DNA from: Nocardia terpenica
Lineage (GTDB): Bacteria; Actinomycetota; Actinomycetes; Mycobacteriales; Mycobacteriaceae
DNA length: 64,000 nt
Assembly: GCF_013186535.1 (NCBI RefSeq)
Contig: NZ_JABMCZ010000003.1
Span: 1,178,001 to 1,242,000 of the forward strand
Direction: 5' to 3'
Every line of letters begins with the position of its first letter. The first letter of the stretch is position 1. Positions 50,041-59,043 of this stretch are shown one piece after another. The notes beneath the pieces are model-generated. The model was not told the DNA's origin, ran no database searches, and saw nothing but the letters and a program-made list of their open reading frames with translations. Made by a program: the position numbers and the translations under genes.

Positions 50041-51400
50041 GATCAGCGGCAGCGGGCACAAGCGCGGCACCCCGCACACCGATCCCGACTACGCGCCGAC
50101 GGTCGAGGTCTTCGACCACCTGCCCTACGCCGACATCTACCGCGGTGTGGCACAGCTCAATCCGGAGGTGCTGACCGCCGGTCGGCAGGCGTGGCACGCG
50201 TCCTCCGCCGGGCTCGCCGAGGCGGTGCAGCAGGCGCACGCCGAGATCCGCGGCGCGATCGCCGACGGCTGGCGCGGTACCGCGGCGCAGCTCGCGGGCG
50301 AGGCGGTGCAGGCGTTCGAGGAACTCGGCCAGCATCTTTCGGATGTGATGGGCGTGGTCGGCGAGCGGCTCGGCCAGGCCAACGACGCGGCCGAGACGCT
50401 GCGGTCGGCGGTGTCGCAGCCGGTGTCCTCCGGCGAGCCGGACCTCGAGGGCGCGCTGCTCGACCCCAAGCGGGCCGCCGCCAATGTGACCGTGCAGAAG
50501 GCCGCCGAGAGCCTGCGCCAGGACGTGGTGCGGGTGATGAATTCGGTGTACGCCGGTATCTTCCTGCCGACCGGCAGCAATGTGCCCGCCTTCCACGACG
50601 GCGGCATGTACCCGAATCCGCCGACCGGCGCGGACAATTCGGGCGGAACCGCCCCCGGCGGCGGCTCGGCCGACGCGCTGCCCTCCGGCGTGCGCGGCGA
50701 CGACCGGGTGCGGCCGACCGATCAGGTCACCGCCGCGGCGCCGCAGGCCGAGGCGGCCCGGCAGGGCGGCGAGGCCGCGCAAACCGGTACGGGCGGCGAC
50801 GATTCCGGCTCCACCGCCCCCGCGGCGGTGACCGCCCCGGCCGCGACCGATGCCGCGGTCCCGGCCGCCCCCGCTCCGGCCGCCGCGGCCCCGATGCCGC
50901 CGCATGTCGCGCCCGCCGCGGCGAATATCGTTGCCCCGCACAACGACCGCATCGTCTCGGAGCCGACGGGCGGGCAGCCGCGGCCCGGAGCCGCCGCGCC
51001 GAGCGCGGTACCCGGCGTCGCCGCGACCGTGCCCGGCGTCACCGCCGCCGCGCAGAGCGCCGGTGGGCAGGGCACCGCCACCCATGCGGCCAGTGCCGAC
51101 GGTCAGCGCAAGAAGGACGAGCACGCTCCGCAGGCCGATCCGTCCGACACCGTCACCGGCATGGGTGCGGGCGTCGTCGGTGGCCTGGCCGGGGGCGCCT
51201 TCGCCGCCACCGACACGACCCGGTCCGCCGCGCGGAAGCCGCTGCCGCCCCAGCAGTTCGAGGACGACGAGGACGAGGACTACTACCCGGATTTCGACGA
51301 GCCCACCTTCCTGGAACCGGCCGACCCCGGCACCGAACTGGTCGGTCAGTTCGCGCCGACCACGCCACCGGTGCTGGGCGAATGGGTCGAGGATGCCTGA
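50033..51400 (+). CDS. PPE/EspB-like ESX substrate with disordered tail
   Basis: A 455-residue protein. Residues about 20-180 form long helices with a WxG turn (ADGWRGTAAQLAGEAVQAFEEL), as in WXG100, PPE and EspB proteins. From about 190 the sequence is Ala/Pro/Gly-rich and probably disordered, with a glycine patch (GMGAGVVGGLAGGAFAATD) and an acidic end (FEDDEDEDYYPDFDEPTF) that contains another YxxxD (YPDFD). No Sec signal. With the EspC-like and EspG genes it forms an ESX substrate-chaperone cluster; no ESX core gene is in the window. Confidence 0.77.
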   Translation: MHKISGSGHKRGTPHTDPDYAPTVEVFDHLPYADIYRGVAQLNPEVLTAGRQAWHASSAGLAEAVQQAHAEIRGAIADGWRGTAAQLAGEAVQAFEELGQHLSDVMGVVGERLGQANDAAETLRSAVSQPVSSGEPDLEGALLDPKRAAANVTVQKAAESLRQDVVRVMNSVYAGIFLPTGSNVPAFHDGGMYPNPPTGADNSGGTAPGGGSADALPSGVRGDDRVRPTDQVTAAAPQAEAARQGGEAAQTGTGGDDSGSTAPAAVTAPAATDAAVPAAPAPAAAAPMPPHVAPAAANIVAPHNDRIVSEPTGGQPRPGAAAPSAVPGVAATVPGVTAAAQSAGGQGTATHAASADGQRKKDEHAPQADPSDTVTGMGAGVVGGLAGGAFAATDTTRSAARKPLPPQQFEDDEDEDYYPDFDEPTFLEPADPGTELVGQFAPTTPPVLGEWVEDA

Positions 51401-51421
51401 TTCCGAGGCGGGCCGCCGCCG

Positions 51422-52180
51422 GTGAGATGGACCCTCACCCCCGACCAGTTCGCGCTGGCCTGGGAGCGGACCGACGGCGATCGAATCCCGTACCCGCTCG
51501 CCGTGCGGTTGTCGGCCCGCGACAGCCGGGAGCGCACCGCCCAGCTCCCGGAACTGAACGAATGGTGTTCGCGCACGCTGGATCCCGACCTGGAGGCGGC
51601 GCTGCGGGTGCTGGCGCGTCCGGCCGTGCGGGTGGAGGTGTTCGGGCAGCACGGGGCGAACACCGATGCCCAGCCGGTGCGGGTGCTGGGTGCGGCGGCC
51701 GGGCACGTCACCGTCGTCGCCGCCCAGCGCGCCGGTGATCTCGCCGACCGCGGGGCCGAGGTCCGGCTGTTCGTCGGCACCCCGAAAACCCTTGCGGCCC
51801 GGGTTGTCTCGGTTCTCCCGGAGAACACGGTGGGGACGACGCCGCGGCACACCGCCCCGCTGGCGCGCGTGCGCGAGGACAGCCGCGACCTGGTCACCGT
51901 TCCCGTTTCCGGGCCGTCGACCTCGGCGCGCATCCGCCGCCTGCTCAAACAACCCCGCACCGGGATCGGGCAGATCGTCGTCTCCGCCCGCCGCGCCGAC
52001 GACACCCTGCGGCCCACCGGCGTGCTGTGCTGGATCGATGTCGTCGGCGACGGCCGCTACGCCGTCCGCACCCGCACCGATGTGGACGTCATTCCGGTGA
52101 CTGCGGAATCGTTCGCCGCGCAGCTCCGTCCGATGATCGCGGCGGCGGAGCGTGTCGTCGACGACGCCCGCGCCTGGTGA
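51422..52180 (+). CDS. espG: ESX secretion-associated chaperone EspG
   Basis: A 252-residue cytosolic chaperone of the EspG family, which binds PE-PPE-type dimers and keeps them soluble until export by a type VII system. The family start is clear: RWTLTPDQFALAWERTDGDRIPYPL. The later blocks GAEVRLFVGTPKTLAARVVSVLP and RRADDTLRPTGVLCWIDVVGDGRY also match. The start is GTG 51422. Its presence supports reading the two preceding genes as ESX substrates. Confidence 0.85.
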   Translation: MRWTLTPDQFALAWERTDGDRIPYPLAVRLSARDSRERTAQLPELNEWCSRTLDPDLEAALRVLARPAVRVEVFGQHGANTDAQPVRVLGAAAGHVTVVAAQRAGDLADRGAEVRLFVGTPKTLAARVVSVLPENTVGTTPRHTAPLARVREDSRDLVTVPVSGPSTSARIRRLLKQPRTGIGQIVVSARRADDTLRPTGVLCWIDVVGDGRYAVRTRTDVDVIPVTAESFAAQLRPMIAAAERVVDDARAW

Positions 52181-52444
52181 GCGGGGCGCGAAGTTGATCT
52201 TGGTCGTACGCCCATAATTTATTTACCCGGCCAAGAATTCTACAGTTCACAATTCCTCGGCGATCGCGAACCGCATATGGCATTTCCTCACGAAGTGGTA
52301 TATTTTCACACCCGAGCCGGTCATGCGATGTGTGCACCGATTCCTGGTCGGCGCAATGCTCGACCGGTTGGCTGGCGAGGTAATTCTCGATAAGCTCGAC
52401 AGCGCTCGACCCCTAACGACCCGATCGAAAGTGAGGTTCGACCA

Positions 52445-53305
52445 GTGGGACAGCACAAAATTCGAGTAATTGCACTCTCCGCTCTGGCCGCCGGAGCCCT
52501 CGCCCTGGGCTCGATACCGACCGTGGCCGCGGCGCAGGAGCCCGCCCCAAAGGTCCCGGGCGGCGGCCTGTCGTCGGGCAGCAGCATGCCGGGCGGCGGC
52601 GGTAAGGGGGGCGATAAGACGGGGGCCGGGCACAAATCCGTAATTATGTCCTCCTTTTTGAGCCGCACGGCCGAACCCTCGGGCGGTAATTCAGGAGGCA
52701 CTTCCGGTAATTCCGGCGGGGGTAATGGGGCGAGCGGCGGCGCGCAGCAGCCGGGAGCTGGCGCGAATAGTGGCCAGAGCGGTGGCGCCGGTGCGAATAG
52801 TGGCGGGAACGGTGGCGCTGGCGCGAATGGCGGCGGGAACGGTGGCGCCGGTGCGAATAGTGGCGGGAACGGTGGCGCCGGTGCGAATGGCGGTGCGAAC
52901 GGCGGCACTGGTGCGAACGATGGCGCGAATAGCGGGACCGGTGCCGGTGCGAATAGTGGCCAGGCCGATAACTCGACCGGCAAGTCCGGTAACTCCACCG
53001 ACCCGAATAGTGGTGGCGGCAGCGGGAACGCCGGTGGCCAGGGCAATGGCACCGGCAAGACCGGTAGCTCCGCCGATCCGGGCGGTACTGGGGATGGCAT
53101 CGAAGCCGGTGCCCAGGCGAAGAACGGCAACGCGTCCTCCAACGCGACCAGCGGCAACTCGTCGGCCAGCTCCACCTGCAAGTGCGGTGGCGGCAATAGC
53201 GCGGGTGCCACCGGCACTGCCGGTGCGGCCGCCGGAAACAATGCCACCGGAAGCACTCCGGCCTCGGCCGGTGGCACGGCAGCGAGCGGCAACACCGGAA
53301 TGTAG
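52445..53305 (+). CDS. Secreted Gly/Asn/Ser-rich low-complexity protein
   Basis: A 286-residue protein with a clear Sec signal peptide (VIALSALAAGALALGSIPTVAAAQ, cut near AAA-Q at about residue 30). The mature part is almost all Gly, Asn, Ala, Ser and Thr in short repeats such as GGNGGAGANG, plus one CKC motif near the end. Composition recalls the PGRS domains of mycobacteria, but there is no PE domain. Possibly a cell-surface or matrix protein. The start is GTG 52445. The 264-base gap upstream is relatively AT-rich and has no other gene. Confidence 0.75.
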   Translation: MGQHKIRVIALSALAAGALALGSIPTVAAAQEPAPKVPGGGLSSGSSMPGGGGKGGDKTGAGHKSVIMSSFLSRTAEPSGGNSGGTSGNSGGGNGASGGAQQPGAGANSGQSGGAGANSGGNGGAGANGGGNGGAGANSGGNGGAGANGGANGGTGANDGANSGTGAGANSGQADNSTGKSGNSTDPNSGGGSGNAGGQGNGTGKTGSSADPGGTGDGIEAGAQAKNGNASSNATSGNSSASSTCKCGGGNSAGATGTAGAAAGNNATGSTPASAGGTAASGNTGM

Positions 53306-53324
53306 CCGATCACGGCTCGTGACA

Positions 53325-53353
53325 GGGCGGCTCGGTCCACGACCGGGCCGCCC
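53325..53353. terminator. Bidirectional hairpin between convergent genes
   Basis: GGGCGGCTCGGTC (53325-53337) pairs with GACCGGGCCGCCC (53341-53353) around CAC, a 13-bp stem with one G-U-type mismatch, lying between the Gly-rich protein gene and the phosphoribosyltransferase gene. No U-tract. Confidence 0.6.
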
Positions 53354-53374
53354 CGTCGTGTCGGCCCGAGCGAT

Positions 53375-53998
53375 TCATCGCAGCAGGGCGATGACCTCCT
53401 CGTCCGCCAATTGGTGGAAATCCCGGTACGCGCCGCCAACACCGCCGAGAACGTGCGGGATCAGCGGGCACACGATGTCGTCGGCCAGCGGGCGAATGCG
53501 CCGGATCGCCTCGCCGGAAGACACCGGTACGGCGACGATGATCCGGCGGGGCTCGTGCAGCCGGGCGATCTCGCAGGCCACGGCGACCGTCGCGCCGGTG
53601 GCCATGCCGTCGTCGACGAGCACCACCACGCGATCCTTCAGCGGGATCGGGGGGATCTCGGCCCGCAGAATCCGTTGGCGACGTTCGAGTTCCGCGGTCT
53701 CGGACTTCTCCACGGCGGCGACCTGATCGGGCGTGACGCCGGTCTGGCGGAGCACGTCGTCGTTGCGCACCCGGGCCCCGCCCTCGCCGATCGCGCCCAT
53801 CGCCAGCTCCGGCTGCCACGGCACGCCGAGCTTGCGGACCAGCAGAATGTCGAGATCCCCGCCGATCACCGACCGCACCGCCGCGGCCACCGGCACCCCG
53901 CCCCGCGGCAGCCCCAGCACCAGCGGATCCGACGCCCGCAGGTGCATCATCGATCCACCCAGCGCGCGACCGGCGGCCATCCGATCGGGGTAGAGCAT
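53375..53998 (-). CDS. Phosphoribosyltransferase-family protein
   Basis: A 207-residue PRTase-fold protein. The PRPP-binding motif is VVLVDDGMATGATV; LGLPRGGVPVAAAV at the start and IVAVPVSSGEAIRRI further on match a stand-alone group common in actinobacteria and often linked with stress or hydrolase genes. The base it acts on is unknown; some members may be regulatory rather than enzymatic. Confidence 0.85.
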   Translation of the reverse strand: MLYPDRMAAGRALGGSMMHLRASDPLVLGLPRGGVPVAAAVRSVIGGDLDILLVRKLGVPWQPELAMGAIGEGGARVRNDDVLRQTGVTPDQVAAVEKSETAELERRQRILRAEIPPIPLKDRVVVLVDDGMATGATVAVACEIARLHEPRRIIVAVPVSSGEAIRRIRPLADDIVCPLIPHVLGGVGGAYRDFHQLADEEVIALLR

Positions 53999-54070
53999 CA
54001 GGCTCCCAAACTACGCCCACTTGCTCTCGTCGGTATAGCCGTTCGGCCGCGTGCCAAACCGTCGCGGCGG

Positions 54071-55129
54071 TTACTTCGGCTCGATGGTGAACCGGCGCAG
54101 CGACAGGCTCGGATTGGTGCTGCGGATCCGATCCAGGTGATCGAGGTCGATGCGCGCGGTGGCGATGCCGGTCTGCTCGCCCAGTTCGGCGAGCACGGAA
54201 CCGGCGGGATCGACGATCGTCGACGTGCCCGCCCCGCGGGGTGCGGCGTGATCGGCCGCGGCCACGTACACGGTGTTCTCGATGGCCCGGGCGTGCAGCA
54301 GCGTCCGCCACTGCTCCACCTTCAGCGGGCCCGGAATCCATTGCGCCGGAACGACCAGCACGTGCGCGCCCGCCGTGGCCACCCGCCGGCAGCCCTCCGG
54401 GAATCGCACGTCGAAGCAGGTTTGCAGGCCGAACGTCACGTCGCCGACGGTGAACGTGGCCGGTTCCTCGATCGGCCCCGGCAGCAGCACCGCGGACTCA
54501 CCGCCCCCGAACGCGTCGTACAGGTGCACCTTGCGGTAGACCGCCACCAGCTGCGCGTCCGGATCGGTCACCACCAGCGTGTTGTAGACGCGCCCGGTCT
54601 CCGCGCCGCCCGGCGTCTCCACCACCCCCGCCACCAGGTGCACCCCGAATTCGGCCGCGAGACCGCGTAATTCGCCGACGAACGGACCGGTCAGCGGCTC
54701 GGCCGCGGCCACCGCCCGCTGATCCAACCGGCTCACCGCGAACATCGTGTACTCCGGCGCGATCACCACCCGCGCCCCGTGCTCGGCGGCGTCGCGCACA
54801 TGCTCGCGCAGCATCGCGAGGTTGGCGCTCTTGTCGGTGTAGGGCGCGAACTGGACCACGGCGAGGTCGACCGACCGCTTCGCCGCCGCGGCGGCCGCCG
54901 GGTCGCCCACCGCCTCCGCCTCGAGCGCGGCCATCGCACCCGCCAGCGGACCGCCCGCCTCGACTGTGGTCGAATAGCTGATCACCGCGGCCTCGGCGCC
55001 GCCGGTCGCGCCGGAATCGCCGCTGGTGACACCCGGTGCGGCGGCGGTGGCGGGCGGATCGGACGGCACAGCGGAGCTGCCGGAGCCGGAGGTTGAGACG
55101 GAGCGCACGCTCGGCTGCTGCGGTTGCAT
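54071..55129 (-). CDS. Carbon-nitrogen hydrolase (nitrilase superfamily) with low-complexity N-terminus
   Basis: A 352-residue protein. The C-terminal 260 residues form a nitrilase-fold amidase with the catalytic triad Glu (VVIAPEYTMFA), Lys (VAVYRKVHLYD) and Cys (GLQTCFDVRFPE). The first roughly 85 residues are Ser/Thr/Ala/Gly-rich and unlike any nitrilase. If the real start is ATG 54934, most of this segment would be untranslated. Likely omega-amidase or similar. It is divergent from the DEAD-box gene with a 52-base gap. Confidence 0.83.
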   Translation of the reverse strand: MQPQQPSVRSVSTSGSGSSAVPSDPPATAAAPGVTSGDSGATGGAEAAVISYSTTVEAGGPLAGAMAALEAEAVGDPAAAAAAKRSVDLAVVQFAPYTDKSANLAMLREHVRDAAEHGARVVIAPEYTMFAVSRLDQRAVAAAEPLTGPFVGELRGLAAEFGVHLVAGVVETPGGAETGRVYNTLVVTDPDAQLVAVYRKVHLYDAFGGGESAVLLPGPIEEPATFTVGDVTFGLQTCFDVRFPEGCRRVATAGAHVLVVPAQWIPGPLKVEQWRTLLHARAIENTVYVAAADHAAPRGAGTSTIVDPAGSVLAELGEQTGIATARIDLDHLDRIRSTNPSLSLRRFTIEPK

Positions 55130-55181
55130 ACGTCTCACCGTATTGGGCCGATGGTCGGAGTGACCACCGCGAGGCTCTAAA

Positions 55182-56969
55182 ATGCTGGTCAATATGAGTA
55201 ACTCACCGGTCGACAACGTTTCCACCGACGATGAGAGGGACGTAGCCGGCCCGTCCTTCGCCGATCTAGGCATCGATGACCGCCTGTTGGCGGCCATCGC
55301 CGACGTCGGCTACGAATCACCGTCGCCCATCCAGGCAGCGACCATTCCGCCGCTGCTGTCCGGCGCCGACGTGGTCGGGCTCGCGCAGACCGGTACCGGC
55401 AAGACCGCCGCGTTCGCCATCCCGATCCTCATGGGCCTGGAGGGCAAGGGCAAGGCCCCGCAGGCGCTGGTGCTCGCCCCCACCCGCGAACTCGCGATCC
55501 AGGTGGCCGAGGCGTTCGGGCGTTACTCCGCGCACCTGCCGGGCGTGCACGTGCTGCCGGTCTACGGCGGCCAGAACTACGCCGTGCAGCTGTCGGGGCT
55601 GCGCCGCGGCGCGCAGGTCGTGGTCGGCACCCCGGGCCGCGTCATCGACCACCTCGAGCGCGGCACGCTCGACCTGTCCCAGCTGCGCTACCTGGTGCTG
55701 GACGAGGCCGACGAGATGCTCAAGATGGGCTTCCAGGAGGACGTGGAGCGCATCCTGGCCGACACCCCGGCCGACAAGCAGGTGGCGCTGTTCTCGGCGA
55801 CCATGCCCGCCGCGATCCGCAAGATCTCCAAGCAGTATCTGAAGGATCCGATCGAGATCACGGTCAAGGCCAAGACCGCCACCAACACCAACATCACCCA
55901 GCGCTGGGTGATGGTGTCGCATCAGCGCAAGCTGGACGCCCTGACGCGCATCCTCGAGGTCGAATCCTTCGAGGCGATGATCATTTTCGTGCGCACCAAG
56001 CAGGCCACCGAGGAACTGGCCGAGAAGCTGCGCTCGCGTGGCTTCTCCGCGGCCGCCATCAACGGTGACATCGCGCAGAACCAGCGCGAGCGGACCATCG
56101 GCCAGCTCAAGTCGGGCGCCCTCGACATCCTGGTCGCCACCGACGTCGCCGCCCGCGGCCTGGACGTGGACCGCATCTCGCACGTGGTCAACTACGACAT
56201 CCCGCACGACACCGAGTCCTACGTGCACCGCATCGGCCGCACCGGTCGCGCGGGCCGCACCGGCGAGGCGCTGCTGTTCGTCGCGCCGCGCGAGCGCCGC
56301 CTGCTCGACGCCATCGAGCGCGCCACCCGCCAGCCGCTCACCGAGATGCGGCTGCCCAGCGTGGAGGACGTGAACGCGCAGCGCGTGATCAAGTTCCACG
56401 ACGCCATCACCGAGAACCTGGCCTCGCCCAATCTGGCCCTGTTCCGCAAGCTGATCGAGGACTACGAGGCCGAGCACAACATCCCGCTGGCCGATATCGC
56501 GGCCGCGCTCGCGGTCGGCGCGTACGACGGCGACAACTTCTTCATGGAGCCCGAGCCGGAGCCCGAGCGCCGCCCGCGTGATCGAGACCGCGACCGCGAT
56601 CGGGACCGCCGCCGCGAGCCGGGCGCGCCGTCGCATCATCGCGGCACCGGCGCGGAGCTGGCGACCTACCGCATCGCGGTCGGCAAGCGGCACCGCGTGG
56701 TGCCGGGCGCGATCGTGGGCGCCATCGCCAACGAGGGTGGCCTGCGCCGCAGCGACTTCGGGCACATCAGCATCCGCCCCGACCACAGCCTGGTCGAGCT
56801 CCCCGCGGATCTGCCCCAGGAAACGTTGGATGCGTTGCGCCGCACCCGAATCAGCGGCGTGCTGATCCAGCTGCAGCTCGACCAGGGCCCGCCCGCCCAC
56901 CGCCCCTTGAGCCGCGGCCCGCGCCGCGACGGCGGTAAGCGGACCGAGCGTCGCAAGCCTCGGGCGTAG
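55182..56969 (+). CDS. deaD: DEAD-box ATP-dependent RNA helicase (DeaD/CsdA-like)
   Basis: A 595-residue helicase for RNA unwinding in ribosome assembly, decay or cold adaptation. All motifs are present: Q motif region (YESPSPIQAATIPPLL), I AQTGTGKT, Ia PTRELAIQV, II LDEADEML, III FSATMP, V VATDVAARGLDVD and VI HRIGRTGRAGRTG. A basic-acidic linker (about 460-485, RDRDRDRDRDRRRE) leads to a DbpA-type RNA-binding domain (LATYRIAVGKRHRVVPGAIVGAIANEGGL) and a basic tail. The start ATG 55182 has GAGG seven bases upstream; ATG 55194 is also possible. Confidence 0.94.
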   Translation: MLVNMSNSPVDNVSTDDERDVAGPSFADLGIDDRLLAAIADVGYESPSPIQAATIPPLLSGADVVGLAQTGTGKTAAFAIPILMGLEGKGKAPQALVLAPTRELAIQVAEAFGRYSAHLPGVHVLPVYGGQNYAVQLSGLRRGAQVVVGTPGRVIDHLERGTLDLSQLRYLVLDEADEMLKMGFQEDVERILADTPADKQVALFSATMPAAIRKISKQYLKDPIEITVKAKTATNTNITQRWVMVSHQRKLDALTRILEVESFEAMIIFVRTKQATEELAEKLRSRGFSAAAINGDIAQNQRERTIGQLKSGALDILVATDVAARGLDVDRISHVVNYDIPHDTESYVHRIGRTGRAGRTGEALLFVAPRERRLLDAIERATRQPLTEMRLPSVEDVNAQRVIKFHDAITENLASPNLALFRKLIEDYEAEHNIPLADIAAALAVGAYDGDNFFMEPEPEPERRPRDRDRDRDRDRRREPGAPSHHRGTGAELATYRIAVGKRHRVVPGAIVGAIANEGGLRRSDFGHISIRPDHSLVELPADLPQETLDALRRTRISGVLIQLQLDQGPPAHRPLSRGPRRDGGKRTERRKPRA

Positions 56970-57046
56970 CCGCCGTCCGGCCGGTTGCCCCGGGGCCTGC
57001 GCAGGGCCGACCATAGAACGGGATTCCTCGGAGGGGAGGTTGGTCG

Positions 57047-58057
57047 GTGCGGTATCGGGTGCTGGGTGGAACCGGGTTGCGGGTCTCCGAAATGTTCCTC
57101 GGGGCAATGACTTTCGGTGAAGAGGGCGACATGGGTGCGCCGCTCGCGGAATGCCGGGAGATGCTGGAGGTGTACGCGGAGGCCGGTGGGAACGTCATCG
57201 ATACGGCGATCAACTACCGGGGCGGTCGCAGCGAGGAATTCGTCGGCGAGTTGCTGGCCGGTCGGCGCGACCATTTCGTGCTGGCCACCAAATACTCGGT
57301 GACGCGAGATCCCGCCGATATCAACGCCGCCGGTAACCACCGCAAGAATCTGCGGCTGTCGCTGGAAACCAGCCTGCGCCGGTTGCGCACCGACTACATC
57401 GACCTGTACTGGGTGCACATCTGGGATCGGCACACGCCGATCGAGGAGACCATGCGCGCCCTCGACGACGCGGTGCGCTCGGGAAAAGTTCTGCACATAG
57501 GCATTTCGGACGCACCGGCCTGGATCGTCGCGCAGGCCAATACCTTCGCCGATCTGCGCGGAATGGCCGCCTTCGCCGGATTGCAGGTGCCCTACAGTCT
57601 GCTCGAGCGCGATATCGAGCGCGAATTGCTGCCCATGGCAGCGGCTTTCGGGCTGACCGTGGCGGCCTGGAGCCCGCTCGGCGGCGGCGTGCTGACCGGC
57701 AAGTACACCCGCCCGGAACCCGGCGTGCCGACCCGGCTGTCCCCGTCGGCCGTCGGCCCGCACGAGCTGGCCGTCGCCCGTGTGGTGCAGCAGGTGGCCG
57801 ACGAATTCGGCTGCACACCAGCGCAAATCGCGCTGGCCTGGACCCGGGCGCGCACCCCGGCCGTGCATCCGATCCTCGGTGCCCGCACGGTCGACCAATT
57901 GGAGGACAATCTGGGCGCGGCCGGTCTGGCGCTGCCCGCCGAAACCGTCCGGCTCCTGGACGCCACCACTCGTTTCCGTCCGGGATTTCCCACCGAATTC
58001 ATCGAGCGCAGTAGCGGTTATGTGTTCGGCGAACGGGACGAACTGCTCGACGATTGA
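57047..58057 (+). CDS. Aldo/keto reductase
   Basis: A 336-residue (beta/alpha)8 NADPH-dependent oxidoreductase. The catalytic tetrad is Asp and Tyr in NVIDTAINYRGGRSE, Lys in VLATKYSVTRD and His in DLYWVHIWDRHTP. The C-terminal NADPH site is VHPILGARTVDQLEDNLGA. It resembles the YghZ/Kv-beta-like group. The start GTG 57047 has a strong GGAGGGGAGG ribosome-binding site. Substrate unknown. Confidence 0.9.
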   Translation: MRYRVLGGTGLRVSEMFLGAMTFGEEGDMGAPLAECREMLEVYAEAGGNVIDTAINYRGGRSEEFVGELLAGRRDHFVLATKYSVTRDPADINAAGNHRKNLRLSLETSLRRLRTDYIDLYWVHIWDRHTPIEETMRALDDAVRSGKVLHIGISDAPAWIVAQANTFADLRGMAAFAGLQVPYSLLERDIERELLPMAAAFGLTVAAWSPLGGGVLTGKYTRPEPGVPTRLSPSAVGPHELAVARVVQQVADEFGCTPAQIALAWTRARTPAVHPILGARTVDQLEDNLGAAGLALPAETVRLLDATTRFRPGFPTEFIERSSGYVFGERDELLDD

Positions 58058-58157
58058 TCCGATCGGCTCGAAAATCATCGGAGTAATTCGGCCCATCCGC
58101 ATCCGGCATCGCAACGAATCTCCCGGTACCTGAAGTTTCGAATCGAGGTCGGGAGGT

Positions 58158-58679
58158 GTGCTTGTGAGGGATTGGCAGGGGTTGATCGATGCGATCGATC
58201 GCGAGATTCACCGCGAAGAATCGCCGTTCCGCACCGGGAAACGCAACCCTGGCGCGACCGAGCAGGTGATCCGTGCGGCGGAGCGGCGGCTCGACTTTCG
58301 ATTCGACCCCGTCTATCGCGAGTACCTGACGCACGTCGACGGCTGGGTGCAATTCAATGCGGTGGAGGCGAGCCTGTACGGCCTCGACGAACTCGGCGCC
58401 CCGGCCTGGGCCGGGGAGCAGTCGATTCTCGCGGAATGGTCTCGGGAGTATCGCGAGGTCGTCGTTCCCCTCGGCATGCCCGACCTCTCGGACATGCTCC
58501 TGGTCGGCGGCAGCGCCCAGATCGGCTTCTACATGCTGCTGGTCCCGCCCGCCGCGAGCAGCGCGGCCGGACGCGTCGTCGAGCTCACCGACGAGCCGCA
58601 GATCCACGCCGACTTCCACGCCTACCTGGAGAAGGAACTGACCTTCTGGAAGTTCTGCAACGAGCCCGAGGACGACTAG
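58158..58679 (+). CDS. SMI1/KNR4-family protein
   Basis: A 173-residue protein with the SMI1/KNR4 (SUKH) pattern: GATEQVIRAAERRLDFRFDPVYREYLTHVDGW, then SLYGLDELG and a hydrophobic beta region (VGGSAQIGFYMLLV). SUKH proteins often neutralise contact-dependent or polymorphic toxins, but no toxin gene is nearby, so this could be an orphan immunity gene or a housekeeping member. The start is GTG 58158; a GTG two codons later is also possible. Its stop overlaps that of the convergent 92-residue gene. Confidence 0.85.
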   Translation: MLVRDWQGLIDAIDREIHREESPFRTGKRNPGATEQVIRAAERRLDFRFDPVYREYLTHVDGWVQFNAVEASLYGLDELGAPAWAGEQSILAEWSREYREVVVPLGMPDLSDMLLVGGSAQIGFYMLLVPPAASSAAGRVVELTDEPQIHADFHAYLEKELTFWKFCNEPEDD

Positions 58680-58954
58680 CGCGGCCCGGTGCCGCGGCGC
58701 TGGCGGAGCCGGTCGGCCCGGGCGCGCAGGGCGGCGTCGAGCAGTTCGGTGGTCTCGTGCGCCAGGGCGCGCATCTCCCAGTCCGCATCCAGCAGCGCCC
58801 CGCGCACCGAGCGATTGGTCCGGCCGAGCCGCCGAGCCGCGACCTCCCGCACCTCCCGCGCCAGTTCGGAGAGCCCGGCCACCTCCTCGGTCAGCAGCCG
58901 CGAGCACGTCCGCGCCAGGGCGGACCTCGATATTCCAACGGTCGACGAACCCAT
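58676..58954 (-). CDS. Small helical protein of unknown function
   Basis: A 92-residue protein, rich in Arg, Ala, Leu and Glu, predicted all-helical (LTEEVAGLSELAREVREVAARRLGR, then LAHETTELLDAALRARADRLRQRRG). No signal peptide or family recognised. The ATG 58954 is preceded by GGTGGG. Composition and codon usage look coding. It is convergent with the SMI1 gene, the two stops overlapping by 4 bases. Confidence 0.6.
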   Translation of the reverse strand: MGSSTVGISRSALARTCSRLLTEEVAGLSELAREVREVAARRLGRTNRSVRGALLDADWEMRALAHETTELLDAALRARADRLRQRRGTGPR

Positions 58955-59043
58955 TGTGTCCCACCTATCGCCCGGCCAGTGTACAAGTGTTCACCGTTCC
59001 CGGTAGCCTACCGACCCGATGGGCGCGGGGCAACGGGACGCGG

